Shown here piece by piece: positions 28,650 to 37,910 of a DNA stretch of 64,000 nt. This DNA comes from Alloyangia pacifica. Its GTDB lineage: Bacteria; Pseudomonadota; Alphaproteobacteria; Rhodobacterales; Rhodobacteraceae. The notes below the pieces were generated by a model, which was not told where the DNA came from, ran no database searches, and was given only the letters and a program-made list of their open reading frames with translations. Positions within the stretch are counted from its first letter, which is position 1, and every line of letters starts with the position of its first letter. A program made the position numbers and the translations under genes. Location of the stretch: positions 1,016,001 through 1,080,000 of the forward strand of contig NZ_CP022190.1 in NCBI RefSeq assembly GCF_003111685.1. Reading direction: 5' to 3'.

Positions 28650-29202
28650 GGGAACTCTCCGGCAGGGAACTGTGTCCGGCAAGCCGCCGGCGGCGCGCGA
28701 AGGCTTAGACCATCGCCGGGTGCCCGCCAAGCGGCGGCGAATCTGCACCACAGAGCGCGGCGGCAATTGCGGCTTCCCGCAACGGCAGCCTGCACGACTT
28801 CTGAACAAAGCACCGCAAGCCTCGGAGGAAAATGTTCAACTTTTTGTGTGAAGTGTTCAAGCTCCCGCAACGAGCAGCCTCGTTCCCGCTTGAACCGCGC
28901 CGGACCGCGAGCGCGCGGCCGCGCAAAATGATGCGGGTTTCCGCATGATTTCCCTAGAATCTCCAGAGGTCCCCGGTCTATTTCCGGCCCGCGCGGCGAG
29001 CGAGTCGCAGCGCCGCACGTTCCGTCACGCAAAGCTGATCAGCAAAGATGTGCGACGGAATGACCTATTCGGTTCGCGCCCGCAGCATTTTACGCGCGGA
29101 CCACCTGTAACGGACGCGCCCGTGCTGAGCGTGCCCGATAATGTTCTCCCGGAGCGGCCTCCTCCTCTCACCCGCCGATCCGGAAAGACCTGCGAGGCTG
29201 AC
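28650..29202. other. regulatory gap upstream of cyoABCD
   Basis: No gene is supported in this 553-bp divergent region. TGTTCAA occurs twice as direct repeats at 28833-28839 and 28854-28860 (21 bp apart). A TGAACA at 28802-28807 lies in inverted orientation, and TTGAAC occurs near 28890. The AT-rich part around 28830-28860 is the likeliest promoter zone. The frame of cyoA stays open back to 28945, but that part shows no oxidase-like sequence. Confidence 0.45.
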
Positions 29203-30285
29203 TTGAGACTATCGTTCAAAATTCCGATCCTGCTGGGAGCGGTCGCGAGCCTGTCGGCGTGCCAGTACGACGTGCTAGCGCCGTCGGGCTGGGTGGCCGC
29301 CGAGCAGCGTGACCTGTTGGTCATCTCGACCCTGCTCATGCTGATCGTGATCATCCCGGTCATCTTCATGGCCGTCTGGTTCCCGCTGCGCTACCGCGCC
29401 GATCGCTCCGACCTTTCCGATTACGCCCCGACCTGGGCGCACTCGACCCGGCTCGAATACGTGCTCTGGGGTGTGCCGATCGTCATCGTCGCGATCCTCG
29501 GCGTCTACACCTACATCTACACCTATCGGCTCGACCCGTACCGGCAGCTGGATGCCGCAGAGATCGGCAGGGAGATCGGCGAGCCGATCGAGGTGGACGT
29601 GGTCTCGCTGGACTGGAAATGGCTGTTCATCTACCCCGAGCAGGGCGTGGCCTCGGTCAACGAGCTGGCAGTGCCGGCGAACCGTCCGATCAACCTGCGC
29701 CTGACCTCCTCGACCGTGATGACCACCTTCTCGGTCCCGGCGCTCGGCGGCATGATCTACACCATGGCGGGCATGGAGACGAAGCTGCACCTCATCGCAG
29801 ATGAGGAAGGCACCTACTTCGGCCAGGCGGCGCATTACTCGGGCCCCGGCTTCTCGGAGATGCACTTCCAAACGCTGGCGATGAACGACGCCGATTTCGA
29901 CCAATGGGTCGAGAAGGCCCGCGCATCGAACGACGAGCTGTCGCGCGAAGCCTATCTCGAGCTTGAGGTGCCGACGATGGCCAACGACGTGCAGTACTAC
30001 AGCGGCGTCGACGCCACCCTCTTCGACCGCATCCGCGGCCTCTGCGTCGACGAAGGCAAGGTCTGCATGGATCAGATGATGATGCAGGACGAGATGGGCG
30101 GCGGCGGCCTCGAGGGGATCGCTGACAAGCACAAGTACCAATACGACGAACAGCGCGCGATCGACGGCTTCGGCAATCCGATCGGCGTGCCGGCAACCCC
30201 GTCCGCTCCGGCCCATGGCGGCCACGCGGAGGGCGACACCCTTTCCATGAACTCGCATGAGGGAGCAGCGCACGATGGCCTCTGA
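29203..30285 (+). CDS. cyoA: cytochrome o ubiquinol oxidase subunit II
   Basis: Quinol-binding periplasmic subunit of the proton-pumping bo3-type oxidase. I start at TTG 29203 because it yields a lipoprotein signal ending in LSAC and has GCGAGG upstream. Two membrane helices follow. The cupredoxin-like domain reads [20 protein letters not shown] and [10 protein letters not shown] with no CuA cysteines, which marks a quinol rather than cytochrome c oxidase. The C-terminus is extended by a Gly/His-containing tail ([13 protein letters not shown] then HGGHAEGD). First gene of cyoABCD-SURF1; about 360 residues. Confidence 0.92.
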   Translation: MRLSFKIPILLGAVASLSACQYDVLAPSGWVAAEQRDLLVISTLLMLIVIIPVIFMAVWFPLRYRADRSDLSDYAPTWAHSTRLEYVLWGVPIVIVAILGVYTYIYTYRLDPYRQLDAAEIGREIGEPIEVDVVSLDWKWLFIYPEQGVASVNELAVPANRPINLRLTSSTVMTTFSVPALGGMIYTMAGMETKLHLIADEEGTYFGQAAHYSGPGFSEMHFQTLAMNDADFDQWVEKARASNDELSREAYLELEVPTMANDVQYYSGVDATLFDRIRGLCVDEGKVCMDQMMMQDEMGGGGLEGIADKHKYQYDEQRAIDGFGNPIGVPATPSAPAHGGHAEGDTLSMNSHEGAAHDGL

Positions 30286-32272
30286 AGCCCATGTCCAAGC
30301 CCCCGAGACCTGGTCGCCGCTTTTCGGCCGACTGACCCTCGATTGGATTCCCTACCACGAGCCGATCCTCGTGGGCACCTTCTCGGCCATCGTGCTGGGC
30401 GGCATCGCCGCGCTGGTCCTGATGACCTATTTCAAGCTCTGGGGTCCGCTCTGGCGTGACTGGATCACCAGCGTCGACCACAAGAAGATCGGGATCATGT
30501 ACATGATCCTCGGCTTCATCATGTTCATCCGCGGCTTTGCCGACGCGCTGATGATGCGTGCCCAGCAGGCCCTAGCCGCAGGCGGCGCCGAGGGCTACCT
30601 GCCCCCGCACCACTACGACCAGGTCTTCACCGCCCACGGCGTGATTATGATCTTCTTCGTCGCGATGGCGTTCGTCACCGGCATCATGAACTTCGTCATG
30701 CCGACGCAGATCGGTGCCCGCGACGTCGCCTTCCCCTTCCTGAACAACTTCTCGTTCTGGATGACGGTGGCCGGCGCGCTGCTGGTGAACATCTCGCTCT
30801 TTGTCGGCGAATTCGCCCGTGTCGGCTGGTTGGCCTTCCCGCCCTTGTCGGGATCGTCCTTCTCGCATGGTCCCGGTGTGGACTACTACCTGTGGTCGCT
30901 GCAGATCGCCGGTGTGGGGACAACGCTGTCCGGCGTGAACCTGCTCGCGACGATCTTCAAGATGCGCGCCAAGGGCATGAAGATGTTCGACATGCCGGTC
31001 TTCACCTGGACCACGCTCTGCACCAACGTGCTGATCGTCGCGGCCTTCCCTGTGCTGACCGCAACGCTGACCATGCTGACGCTCGATCGTTACCTCGGCT
31101 TCAACTTCTTCACCAACGATCTCGGCGGCAATTCCATGCTGTACGTGAACCTGATCTGGATCTGGGGTCACCCCGAGGTCTACATCCTGATTCTGCCGAT
31201 CTTCGGCGTGTTCTCGGAGATCGTGCAGACCTTCTCGGGCAAGCCGCTCTTTGGCTACAAGACGATGGTCTGGGCGACCGCCTGTATCATGGTTCTGTCC
31301 TTCATCGTGTGGCTGCACCACTTCTTCACCATGGGCTCCGGCGCCGACGTGAACGCCTTCTTCGGCATTACCACGATGATCATTGCAGTCCCCACCGGGG
31401 TGAAGGTCTTCAACTGGCTCTTCACCATGTACCGGGGTCGCGTGCGTTTCGAAGTGCCGATGCTCTGGACCACCGGGTTCATCGTGACCTTCGCCATCGG
31501 CGGCATGACCGGCGTTCTGCTGGCGGTTCCGCCGGTTGATTTCCAGCTGCACAACACGCTCTTCCTGGTCGCCCACTTCCACAACGTCATCATCGGCGGC
31601 GTGGTGTTCGGGGTCTATGCCGCCGTCACCTTCTGGTGGCCCAAGGCCTTCGGCTTCAAGCTGGACGACAAATGGGGGCGCCGCACCTTCTGGTTCTGGT
31701 TCGTCGGTTTCTACTTCGCCTTCATGCCGCTCTACGCGCTCGGCCTGATGGGCGTGACGCGCCGCCTGCAGAGCTACATGGACCAGGCGTGGCAGATCTA
31801 CTTCATCATCGCCGCCTTCGGCGCGGTGCTGATCGCCTGTGGCATCGCCTGCGGCTTCATCAACTTCGCCGTCTCGATCCTGCGCCGCAAGGAACTGGCC
31901 GTCGGCAACGACCCCTGGGATGCGCGCACGCTCGACTGGGCAACCCAGTCGCCGCCCGCCCACTACAACTTCCCGCAGGACATCGTGGTCTCCGGCCGTG
32001 ACTACTTCTGGAAGATGAAGCAGGACGGCTTCAAGTGGTCGACCAACTATCAGGACATCCACATGCCCAACAACACGGCCACCGGCGTCATCGTCGCCGC
32101 CATGGCCCTGGTCTTCGGCTTCGCGATGATCTGGTACATCTGGTGGCTCGCCGCGATCTCGTTCATCGCGATGATCGCGACGGTGATCGCGCATACGTTC
32201 AACTACAATCAGGATCACTGGATCCCGGCGGCAAAGGTCGCTGAAATGGAAGCGAAGGGAGACGTCGCATGA
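30275..32272 (+). CDS. cyoB: cytochrome o ubiquinol oxidase subunit I
   Basis: Catalytic heme-copper subunit, 665 residues with about 15 membrane helices. Heme histidines are in FTAHGVIM and [11 protein letters not shown], and CuB ligands in [12 protein letters not shown] and WLHHFFTMG. The D-channel entrance and the K-channel Tyr region (HPEVY) are conserved, so this is a type A proton-pumping oxidase. ATG 30275 follows GGGAGC; an ATG at 30257 would add six residues. It overlaps the cyoA end by 11 bp. Confidence 0.97.
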   Translation: MASEAHVQAPETWSPLFGRLTLDWIPYHEPILVGTFSAIVLGGIAALVLMTYFKLWGPLWRDWITSVDHKKIGIMYMILGFIMFIRGFADALMMRAQQALAAGGAEGYLPPHHYDQVFTAHGVIMIFFVAMAFVTGIMNFVMPTQIGARDVAFPFLNNFSFWMTVAGALLVNISLFVGEFARVGWLAFPPLSGSSFSHGPGVDYYLWSLQIAGVGTTLSGVNLLATIFKMRAKGMKMFDMPVFTWTTLCTNVLIVAAFPVLTATLTMLTLDRYLGFNFFTNDLGGNSMLYVNLIWIWGHPEVYILILPIFGVFSEIVQTFSGKPLFGYKTMVWATACIMVLSFIVWLHHFFTMGSGADVNAFFGITTMIIAVPTGVKVFNWLFTMYRGRVRFEVPMLWTTGFIVTFAIGGMTGVLLAVPPVDFQLHNTLFLVAHFHNVIIGGVVFGVYAAVTFWWPKAFGFKLDDKWGRRTFWFWFVGFYFAFMPLYALGLMGVTRRLQSYMDQAWQIYFIIAAFGAVLIACGIACGFINFAVSILRRKELAVGNDPWDARTLDWATQSPPAHYNFPQDIVVSGRDYFWKMKQDGFKWSTNYQDIHMPNNTATGVIVAAMALVFGFAMIWYIWWLAAISFIAMIATVIAHTFNYNQDHWIPAAKVAEMEAKGDVA

Positions 32273-32898
32273 CCATGCTCGACACTCCGCTGACCGGACG
32301 CGTGGCGGGGCCTGACGGCCCCGACCACCACCCCGATCATCACCACGAGAGCCCCACCCCCATCGGGTTCTGGATCTACCTGATGAGCGACTGCATCATC
32401 TTTGCATCGCTCTTCGCCGCCTACGCTGTGCTCGGCAACAACTTCGCCGGCGGGCCGGGTCCGAAGGATCTCTTCGAGCCGGGCTTCGTGCTCATCGAGA
32501 CCGCCCTGCTGCTGATCTCTTCGGTCACCTTTGGCATCGCCATGCTGAAAGCCGACAAGCACGACATGGACGGCACCACGCTGTGGCTGGTCGTCACCGG
32601 TCTCTTCGGCGCGGGCTTCATCGGGATGGAACTCTACGAGTTCAACCACCTGATCCACATCGGCGCGGGTCCTGACCGTTCGGCCTTCCTGTCGGCCTTC
32701 TTCCTGCTGGTCGGCACCCACGGTCTGCACGTGACAGCGGGCCTGATCTGGCTCTGCGTGATGATCGCGCAGATCCGCATGAAGGGCATGATCCCGGCGA
32801 ACATGCAGCGTCTCGCGACGCTGAGCATGTTCTGGCACTTCCTCGATCTGGTCTGGATCGGGGTGTTCTCTTTCGTCTACCTCGTGAGGCTGATCTGA
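32269..32898 (+). CDS. cyoC: cytochrome o ubiquinol oxidase subunit III
   Basis: Membrane subunit of 209 residues with five helices, of the COX3/CyoC family ([20 protein letters not shown] near the start, [12 protein letters not shown] near 140, WHFLDLVWI near the end). The N-terminal cytoplasmic stretch is unusually His-rich (DHHPDHHHE). It overlaps cyoB by 4 bp and shares one base with cyoD. Confidence 0.95.
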   Translation: MTMLDTPLTGRVAGPDGPDHHPDHHHESPTPIGFWIYLMSDCIIFASLFAAYAVLGNNFAGGPGPKDLFEPGFVLIETALLLISSVTFGIAMLKADKHDMDGTTLWLVVTGLFGAGFIGMELYEFNHLIHIGAGPDRSAFLSAFFLLVGTHGLHVTAGLIWLCVMIAQIRMKGMIPANMQRLATLSMFWHFLDLVWIGVFSFVYLVRLI

Positions 32899-33353
32899 TG
32901 AGCGCACATTCCGACACATCGCACGGCACCATGGGCCAGCTGATGATCGGTTTCGCCCTCGCGGCGATCCTGAGCATCATCCCCTTCGCGCTGGTCATGA
33001 TGGACACCGGGCTCGCGCCCGGAACCATCGTCGCGATCATCATGGGTCTGGGCGCCGTCCAGATCGTCGTTCACCTCGTGTACTTCCTGCACCTCAAGAG
33101 CAGCACCGAAGAGGGCTGGACCCTTGCGGCGACCATCCTCGCGGTGGTGATCGTGGCGATCGTCCTCGCAGGCTCGCTCTGGGTCATGTACAACATGAAC
33201 ACCAACATGATGCCGATGAGCGAGGGCAACATGACCATGGATTCCGAGGCCACGCCCGGAGCGTCCATGCAGGGCATGACCCACGGTGAAGCCGAAGGCG
33301 GCCACGCAGGCCATGGCGAAGTGGATCACAGCCAGATGGACCACGGCAAATGA
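32898..33353 (+). CDS. cyoD: cytochrome o ubiquinol oxidase subunit IV with Met/His-rich tail
   Basis: Assembly subunit of the bo3 oxidase. Three helices fill residues about 16-96, as in the roughly 110-residue E. coli protein. Here 151 residues are encoded: residues 97-151 form a polar tail with ten Met (97, 100, 104, 105, 107, 112, 114, 124, 127, 147) and five His (129, 136, 139, 144, 149). Such composition resembles copper-handling proteins. Binding of copper for CuB assembly is inference. It overlaps the SURF1 gene by 4 bp. Confidence 0.93.
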   Translation: MSAHSDTSHGTMGQLMIGFALAAILSIIPFALVMMDTGLAPGTIVAIIMGLGAVQIVVHLVYFLHLKSSTEEGWTLAATILAVVIVAIVLAGSLWVMYNMNTNMMPMSEGNMTMDSEATPGASMQGMTHGEAEGGHAGHGEVDHSQMDHGK

Positions 33354-34102
33354 GCGGCGCGGCGGCGCGTAAGCCCGGCGAGCAGCGCCGCCGCTGGCCA
33401 CTCATCGTGGTGGTCACGCTCATCGCCCTTGCCGGTCTGATCGGCTTCACCTCGCTGGCGATCTGGCAGGTGAACCGGTTGCACTGGAAAGTGGCCCTGA
33501 TCGAAAGGGTCGAGGCGCGTGTCCATGCCGCGCCCGTCCCCGCTCCCGGCCCGGATGACTGGGCCGGGATCACCGCCGAGAGCGCCGAGTACCGGCATGT
33601 CACTCTCCGCGGCACCTTCCTCAACGACGAGGAAGTGCAGATTTACACTCCCGCGGATTTCGGCCCTGCCTATTGGGTCCTGACCCCGCTGCGCCGCAAC
33701 GACGGTACGGTGGTGATGGTCAACCGCGGGCTGGTACCGGAAAACCTCAGGGATCCCGCCACCCGGTCGGCACCCGAGGGACCGCGAACCGTGACCGGCC
33801 TGCTGCGCCTGTCGGAGAACCGCGGCTGGCTCTTCTCGCGCGACAACGATCCCGAGAACGGGCAATGGTACCGGCGCGACATCGGCTCGATCACCGCCGC
33901 CAAGGGACTCGAAAATGCCGCGCCGTATTTCGTCGATCAGGAGATGGGCACCGATCCCAGGGCCTGGCCGCGTGGCGGTCAGACCGTGGTCAGTTTCCGC
34001 AACGCCCACCTCAGCTACGCGCTCACCTGGGCCGGCCTCGCGCTGATGGTGGTGGCCGCCTGGGGCCTGTTCCTCTGGACGGAATTGCGCCGGGGCCGCT
34101 GA
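33350..34102 (+). CDS. SURF1 family oxidase assembly protein
   Basis: A 250-residue protein with an N-terminal helix (about 20-40) and a C-terminal helix (about 222-243) flanking a periplasmic domain, the standard SURF1 layout. Family blocks include WQVNRLHWK, EYRHVTLRGTFL and VMVNRGLVPENLRD. SURF1 proteins help insert heme into subunit I of heme-copper oxidases. Its ATGA coupling to cyoD places it with the quinol oxidase rather than an aa3 oxidase. Confidence 0.92.
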   Translation: MSGAAARKPGEQRRRWPLIVVVTLIALAGLIGFTSLAIWQVNRLHWKVALIERVEARVHAAPVPAPGPDDWAGITAESAEYRHVTLRGTFLNDEEVQIYTPADFGPAYWVLTPLRRNDGTVVMVNRGLVPENLRDPATRSAPEGPRTVTGLLRLSENRGWLFSRDNDPENGQWYRRDIGSITAAKGLENAAPYFVDQEMGTDPRAWPRGGQTVVSFRNAHLSYALTWAGLALMVVAAWGLFLWTELRRGR

Positions 34103-34105
34103 GCC

Positions 34106-35248
34106 TCAGCGCCGCGCCATGAGCGGCAGCAGCACCAGCGGAACGAGCAGAAGCAGCAGCGCCACCGCTCCGAAAGAGACGCGCAGCCCGAACAGTTCCG
34201 ACAGCCCGCCCATCATCGGCGGTCCCATGAAAAAGCCGGTATAGCCAATCACCGTCGCCCGGCTGATCGCCCGTGCCCGCGCCTGCGGTGTCAGCCGCGC
34301 GCCAAGCCAGGCATAGGCCATGGGTGCCAGGACCGACACGCCGAATCCAAGCACCGCGAAGCCGATCCAGCCGATCAGCGCCGTTGGCGCCAGCGCCGCG
34401 ATCACCGATCCCAACGCCGCGAGCCCGGCGCCCGCGCCCAGCACACCCGCGCCGTTGAGGCGCCGGATCAGCCCCTGCCCCGAGAGGCGCCCCGCGCCCA
34501 TGGTGAGGCCGAGCAGCGTCGGCGCAAGCGCGCCGCCCACGGCCCCCGCGCCGAGGTTGCGCTCGAGATGCAGCGCTGACCAGGCCTCTGTCGCCTGCTC
34601 GGCCATGAAGCCGATGCAGATGACCACACCCGCCAGCGCGATGATCCCCCAGGGCAGCGGCGCGCGGCTTCCGCTCCCGGCCTCCTCTTGGGGCACCACG
34701 ACCTCGCCGCCGCGCGCCACAAATGCCGCGACCAACGTCACGCCGGTGGCACCGAGGAAAATGCCCCAGATCGGCACGCCGGCGCCCCGCGCGATGCCCG
34801 CCGCCAGCGCGGCACAGGCGTAGACCAGCGAGTAGCCGCCGTGCGCGAGGTTCATCAGCGGCCGACCCGAGCGCGCCTCGAGTTGCGACAGCTGCGCGTT
34901 CATCGCCACATCCACCGTGCCCGCAGCCGCGGCGCAGAGCAGCATCGCCCCGGCGAATTGCCCCCAGTCCCCGGCGAGACCGGGCAACAGGAAACCCAAG
35001 CCGAGCAGCGCGGTGAAGAGCGGCATGGCCAGCGCCCGCAAACGCTCTTCGGCCCAGGGCGCCAGCCACATGGCGAGGATCGCGCCGCAGGTCGAGACCA
35101 GCATGGCCGCACCGAAGGCCCCGTCCGAGAGCCCCACCTGGGCCTTGATCGCCGGCACGCAGCCTGCAAAAACGCCCCAGCAAATGCCGATGGCAGCAAA
35201 GCCCGCGAGCGGGCGGCGGATCAGGCGGATATCGGACAGGATGCTCAT
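34106..35248 (-). CDS. MFS transporter
   Basis: A 380-residue, twelve-helix major facilitator protein, rich in Ala/Gly. The helix 2-3 region reads AMWLAPWAEERLRAL in place of the classical GxLaDrxGrr motif. It resembles the YbjJ-like/sugar-efflux MFS group but no substrate can be assigned. Convergent with the SURF1 gene, with only 3 bp between stops. Confidence 0.8.
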   Translation of the reverse strand: MSILSDIRLIRRPLAGFAAIGICWGVFAGCVPAIKAQVGLSDGAFGAAMLVSTCGAILAMWLAPWAEERLRALAMPLFTALLGLGFLLPGLAGDWGQFAGAMLLCAAAAGTVDVAMNAQLSQLEARSGRPLMNLAHGGYSLVYACAALAAGIARGAGVPIWGIFLGATGVTLVAAFVARGGEVVVPQEEAGSGSRAPLPWGIIALAGVVICIGFMAEQATEAWSALHLERNLGAGAVGGALAPTLLGLTMGAGRLSGQGLIRRLNGAGVLGAGAGLAALGSVIAALAPTALIGWIGFAVLGFGVSVLAPMAYAWLGARLTPQARARAISRATVIGYTGFFMGPPMMGGLSELFGLRVSFGAVALLLLLVPLVLLPLMARR

Positions 35249-35434
35249 GCCGCAAGCCGTGACACGGGCCGCGCGGAACGTCCAGATAGGTAAAAACCGC
35301 GCCCGCGTCGCGCCTGCCCCGGGCGTGTGGCGATTCAGCCCTTGCCGAAAAGCGCGATCCGGTCTATGGGGCTGCGTTCATCGCGGGGTGACAGCCTTGG
35401 AGGCACCCTGCCCTAGATACATTGGAGATACATT

Positions 35435-36055
35435 ATGGCTGGTGAGATTCCTGATCTCGTAGCCCTGGAACGGTCGGGGACGGGCAAGGGCGCCGCTCGG
35501 CAAGCTCGTCGCGACGGCATGGTTCCGGGGATCGTCTTTGGTGGTGAAGCAGAGCCGCTTCCGATCCAGATCCCGTTCAACTCGCTGCTGAAGACCCTGA
35601 AGGCCGGTCGCTTCAAGTCGACCCTCTTCAACCTCAAGGTCGATGGCCACGAGGATGTGCGCGTGATCTGCCGTGACGTCCAGCGCGACGTCGTGAAGGA
35701 CCTTCCGACGCACTTCGACCTGATGCGCCTGCGCCGCACCTCGCGGATCAACCTGTTCATCCACGTTGATTTCATCAACGACGAGCAGGCACCGGGCCTC
35801 AAGCGCGGCGGCGTTCTGACCATCGTGCGTCAGGAAGTCGAGCTGAACGTTCTGGCCGGCGACATCCCAGACCACATCACCGTGGACCTGGCCGGCAAGC
35901 AAATCGGCGACGTGATCCACATCAGCGACGTTGTCCTGCCGGAAGGCGTGAAGCCGACCATCGACCGCAACTTCGTGATCGCCAACATCTCGGCGCCGCG
36001 CGGTCTTGTTGCGGACGACGCAGAAGAAGCTGAAGAGGCCGCCGCAGAGGAGTGA
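35435..36055 (+). CDS. rplY: 50S ribosomal protein L25/general stress protein Ctc
   Basis: Binds 5S rRNA in the large subunit. The long CTC form is seen: N-terminal L25 domain (about 5-95) and C-terminal beta domain (about 100-190), then an acidic Glu/Ala tail. 206 residues is normal for alphaproteobacteria. pth follows after a small divergent gene, the common rplY-pth neighbourhood. Confidence 0.95.
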   Translation: MAGEIPDLVALERSGTGKGAARQARRDGMVPGIVFGGEAEPLPIQIPFNSLLKTLKAGRFKSTLFNLKVDGHEDVRVICRDVQRDVVKDLPTHFDLMRLRRTSRINLFIHVDFINDEQAPGLKRGGVLTIVRQEVELNVLAGDIPDHITVDLAGKQIGDVIHISDVVLPEGVKPTIDRNFVIANISAPRGLVADDAEEAEEAAAEE

Positions 36056-36078
36056 TCCTCGCGCCCTCCGACGGATTG

Positions 36079-36112
36079 ACGGCCCCGCCAGATCGGCGGG
36101 GCCGTTTGCGTT
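36079..36112 (+). terminator. strong rho-independent terminator after rplY
   Basis: ACGGCCCCGCC (36079-36089) pairs with GGCGGGGCCGT (36095-36105) around a 5-nt loop, followed by TTGCGTTT. Confidence 0.88.
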
Positions 36113-36131
36113 TCAGTGCCGCGCGCGCCCT

Positions 36132-36443
36132 TCAGTGCAGTTCGATCACCGACTCGAAGATCTCCAACTCCGGCCCGCCACGGTACATCTCGGCCCGACC
36201 CTTGGCGCCCTTGTGGGCGATGCGGAAGGCCTCGCTCTTGGTCCAGCTGATGAAGCTCTCCTCGTCCTCCCAGATGGTGTGCGAGGCGTAGAGGATGTGA
36301 TCCTCGCGCTCCGGACCCTTCAACAGGGCAAAGCTGCGGAATCCCGGTACGGACTTCAGCTGGCTGTCGCGCTGCGCCCAGACCTCCTCGAACTCCGCCG
36401 CCTTTTCCTGCATCACCTTGAAGCGGTTCATCGTGAGATACAT
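36132..36443 (-). CDS. antibiotic biosynthesis monooxygenase (ABM) family protein
   Basis: A 103-residue ferredoxin-like ABM-domain protein beginning MYLTMNRFKVMQEKAAEFEE, with an NRF motif and W-containing helices as in the IsdG/HmoA heme-degrading type. Asn7 and a later His (HKGAKGR region) could match heme-contact positions, but this cannot be verified by eye. It may be a heme oxygenase-like or quinol monooxygenase-like protein. A GGAGAG ribosome site precedes the ATG. Confidence 0.75.
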   Translation of the reverse strand: MYLTMNRFKVMQEKAAEFEEVWAQRDSQLKSVPGFRSFALLKGPEREDHILYASHTIWEDEESFISWTKSEAFRIAHKGAKGRAEMYRGGPELEIFESVIELH

Positions 36444-36519
36444 GGTCTCTCCTTCCTGTCTGTGCTATCGCCGTCCCCGCCCTATCTAGGGCCGAACGGA
36501 AGCAATTCGGAGAGACGCG

Positions 36520-37206
36520 GTGCAGATTTTCGTGGGTCTGGGCAATCCCGGCGGCAAATACGCGAAGACGCGGCACAATATCGGCTTCATGGCGGTCGAC
36601 CGGATCGCCGAGGATCACGGCTTCTCCCCTTGGCGCGCGCGCTTCCAGGGCGAGGTCGCCGAGGGCCGTCTGGGCAGCGAGAAAGTGCTGCTGCTGAAAC
36701 CGCAGACCTTCATGAACCTCTCGGGCCAGTCGGTCGGCGAGGCGATGCGCTTCTTCAAGCTCGAGCCGGGCGACGTGACGGTCTTTCACGATGAGCTCGA
36801 TCTCGCGCCGGGCAAGTGCCGGGTGAAGACCGGCGGCGGCCATGCCGGGCACAACGGTCTGCGTTCGATCCACCAGCACATCGGCGAGGCCTACCACCGC
36901 ATCCGCCTCGGCATCGGCCACCCCGGGCGCAAGGAGGCGGTGTCGGGCTACGTGCTGCATGACTTCGCCAAGGCCGAGGAAGGCTGGCTGGACGATCTGA
37001 TGCGCGGCATCTCCGACGGCGCCAAGGCTCTGGCCGAGGGCGACAAGCCCGGCTTCCAGAACGCCGTCGCCCTGCGCGTGGCACCGCCACGCTCGTCGAA
37101 ATCACCTCCCAAGGCCGAGGCGAAGGGCGATGCGAAACCCGCCGACGAAGCCGAGACCGAGGACAACCGCAGCCCGCTGCAGAAGCTCGCCGACAAGTTC
37201 CGCTGA
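36520..37206 (+). CDS. pth: peptidyl-tRNA hydrolase
   Basis: Frees tRNA from peptidyl-tRNA dropped by ribosomes. The catalytic His is H19 in KTRHNIGFM; the substrate residues FMNLSG, FHDELDL and [12 protein letters not shown] are intact. The start is GTG at 36520 after CGGAGAG. The C-terminus carries a Lys/Ala/Glu-rich extension (about 187-228), giving 228 residues against about 190 in E. coli; such tails are common in relatives. Confidence 0.95.
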   Translation: MQIFVGLGNPGGKYAKTRHNIGFMAVDRIAEDHGFSPWRARFQGEVAEGRLGSEKVLLLKPQTFMNLSGQSVGEAMRFFKLEPGDVTVFHDELDLAPGKCRVKTGGGHAGHNGLRSIHQHIGEAYHRIRLGIGHPGRKEAVSGYVLHDFAKAEEGWLDDLMRGISDGAKALAEGDKPGFQNAVALRVAPPRSSKSPPKAEAKGDAKPADEAETEDNRSPLQKLADKFR

Positions 37207-37298
37207 TGGAGGCCGCCCTCGCAGCTCGGCACCTTGCCCGAGGCGCGGCGTCTCTCTAGGCTGGTCCCGGGGCAAAACCACAGACAGCGGAGGACGCG

Positions 37299-37670
37299 AT
37301 GCAGAAGGATCGGGCGGTCAACGTATTGGGCGGTCAGCTTCACCCCTGTTCGGTCGACCCAGTGACGGGCTATTTCCGCGACGGCCATTGCAACACCTGC
37401 GCCGAGGATGCGGGCAGCCACACGGTCTGCGCGGTGATGACCGCCGAGTTCCTTGCCTATTCCAAATACGTCGGCAACGACCTTTCGACGCCGCGCCCCG
37501 GGCTGCGCTTTCCGGGACTGAAGCCGGGCGATCAATGGTGCCTTTGCGCGCTGCGCTTCCTTCAGGCGCATGACGAGGGCTGCGCGCCGAATGTGCAGCT
37601 CGAGTCGACCCACGCCCGGGCGCTTGAGGTGGTCGCGCGGGACATCCTCGAGCAGCACAGAGCCGAGTAG
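37299..37670 (+). CDS. DUF2237 family protein
   Basis: A 123-residue protein of the DUF2237 family, function unknown. The signature is visible: NVLGGQLHPCSVDPVTGYFR, DGHCNTC near 29-35, GSHTVCAVMTAEFL, and APNVQLESTHARAL. Conserved Cys and His residues suggest metal binding. It lies 92 bp after pth on the same strand. Confidence 0.85.
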   Translation: MQKDRAVNVLGGQLHPCSVDPVTGYFRDGHCNTCAEDAGSHTVCAVMTAEFLAYSKYVGNDLSTPRPGLRFPGLKPGDQWCLCALRFLQAHDEGCAPNVQLESTHARALEVVARDILEQHRAE

Positions 37671-37675
37671 AGGCC

Positions 37676-37816
37676 TCAGCAGGTCGGCGGCGTACAGGCG
37701 AAGAAGAAGAGTACGCAGCGCTCCGCTCCAACCTGACGGAAACGATGCGGCACGCGGCTGTCGAGACAATAGGCATCCCCCGGCCCGAGGATCGCGCGCA
37801 TCGTCCCGCCCGAGCT
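37676..37816 (-). pseudogene. 3' remnant of a cupin-type transcriptional regulator
   Basis: Read on the minus strand, this stretch encodes RAILGPGDAYCLDSRVPHRF and ends FFACTPPTC. That is the tail of a cupin sensor domain as found at the C-terminus of XRE-HTH/cupin regulators. No HTH or first half of the cupin is present upstream, where a plus-strand terminator lies instead. It is therefore a deletion remnant, not an active gene. Confidence 0.65.
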
Positions 37817-37838
37817 GCGGCGCGTTGGCAGCAACGAA

Positions 37839-37868
37839 AAGGGGCAATGAGGCCCCCTTCCTTTTTTT
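37839..37868 (+). terminator. rho-independent terminator
   Basis: GGGGC (37841-37845) pairs with GCCCC (37852-37856), flanked by AAAA before and CTTCCTTTTTTT after. It would end transcripts from pth/DUF2237 after passing over the cupin remnant. Confidence 0.7.
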
Positions 37869-37910
37869 CGGGAAACTTTGAGAAGGACCACTTATGGCCC
37901 CCGCCCGACC

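Noticed and set aside
29109..29135. GTAACG upstream of cyoA as a possible third SigF promoter
   Set aside because: At 16 nt the downstream element reads GCGT and at 17 nt CGTG, which does not match CGAA/CGTA.
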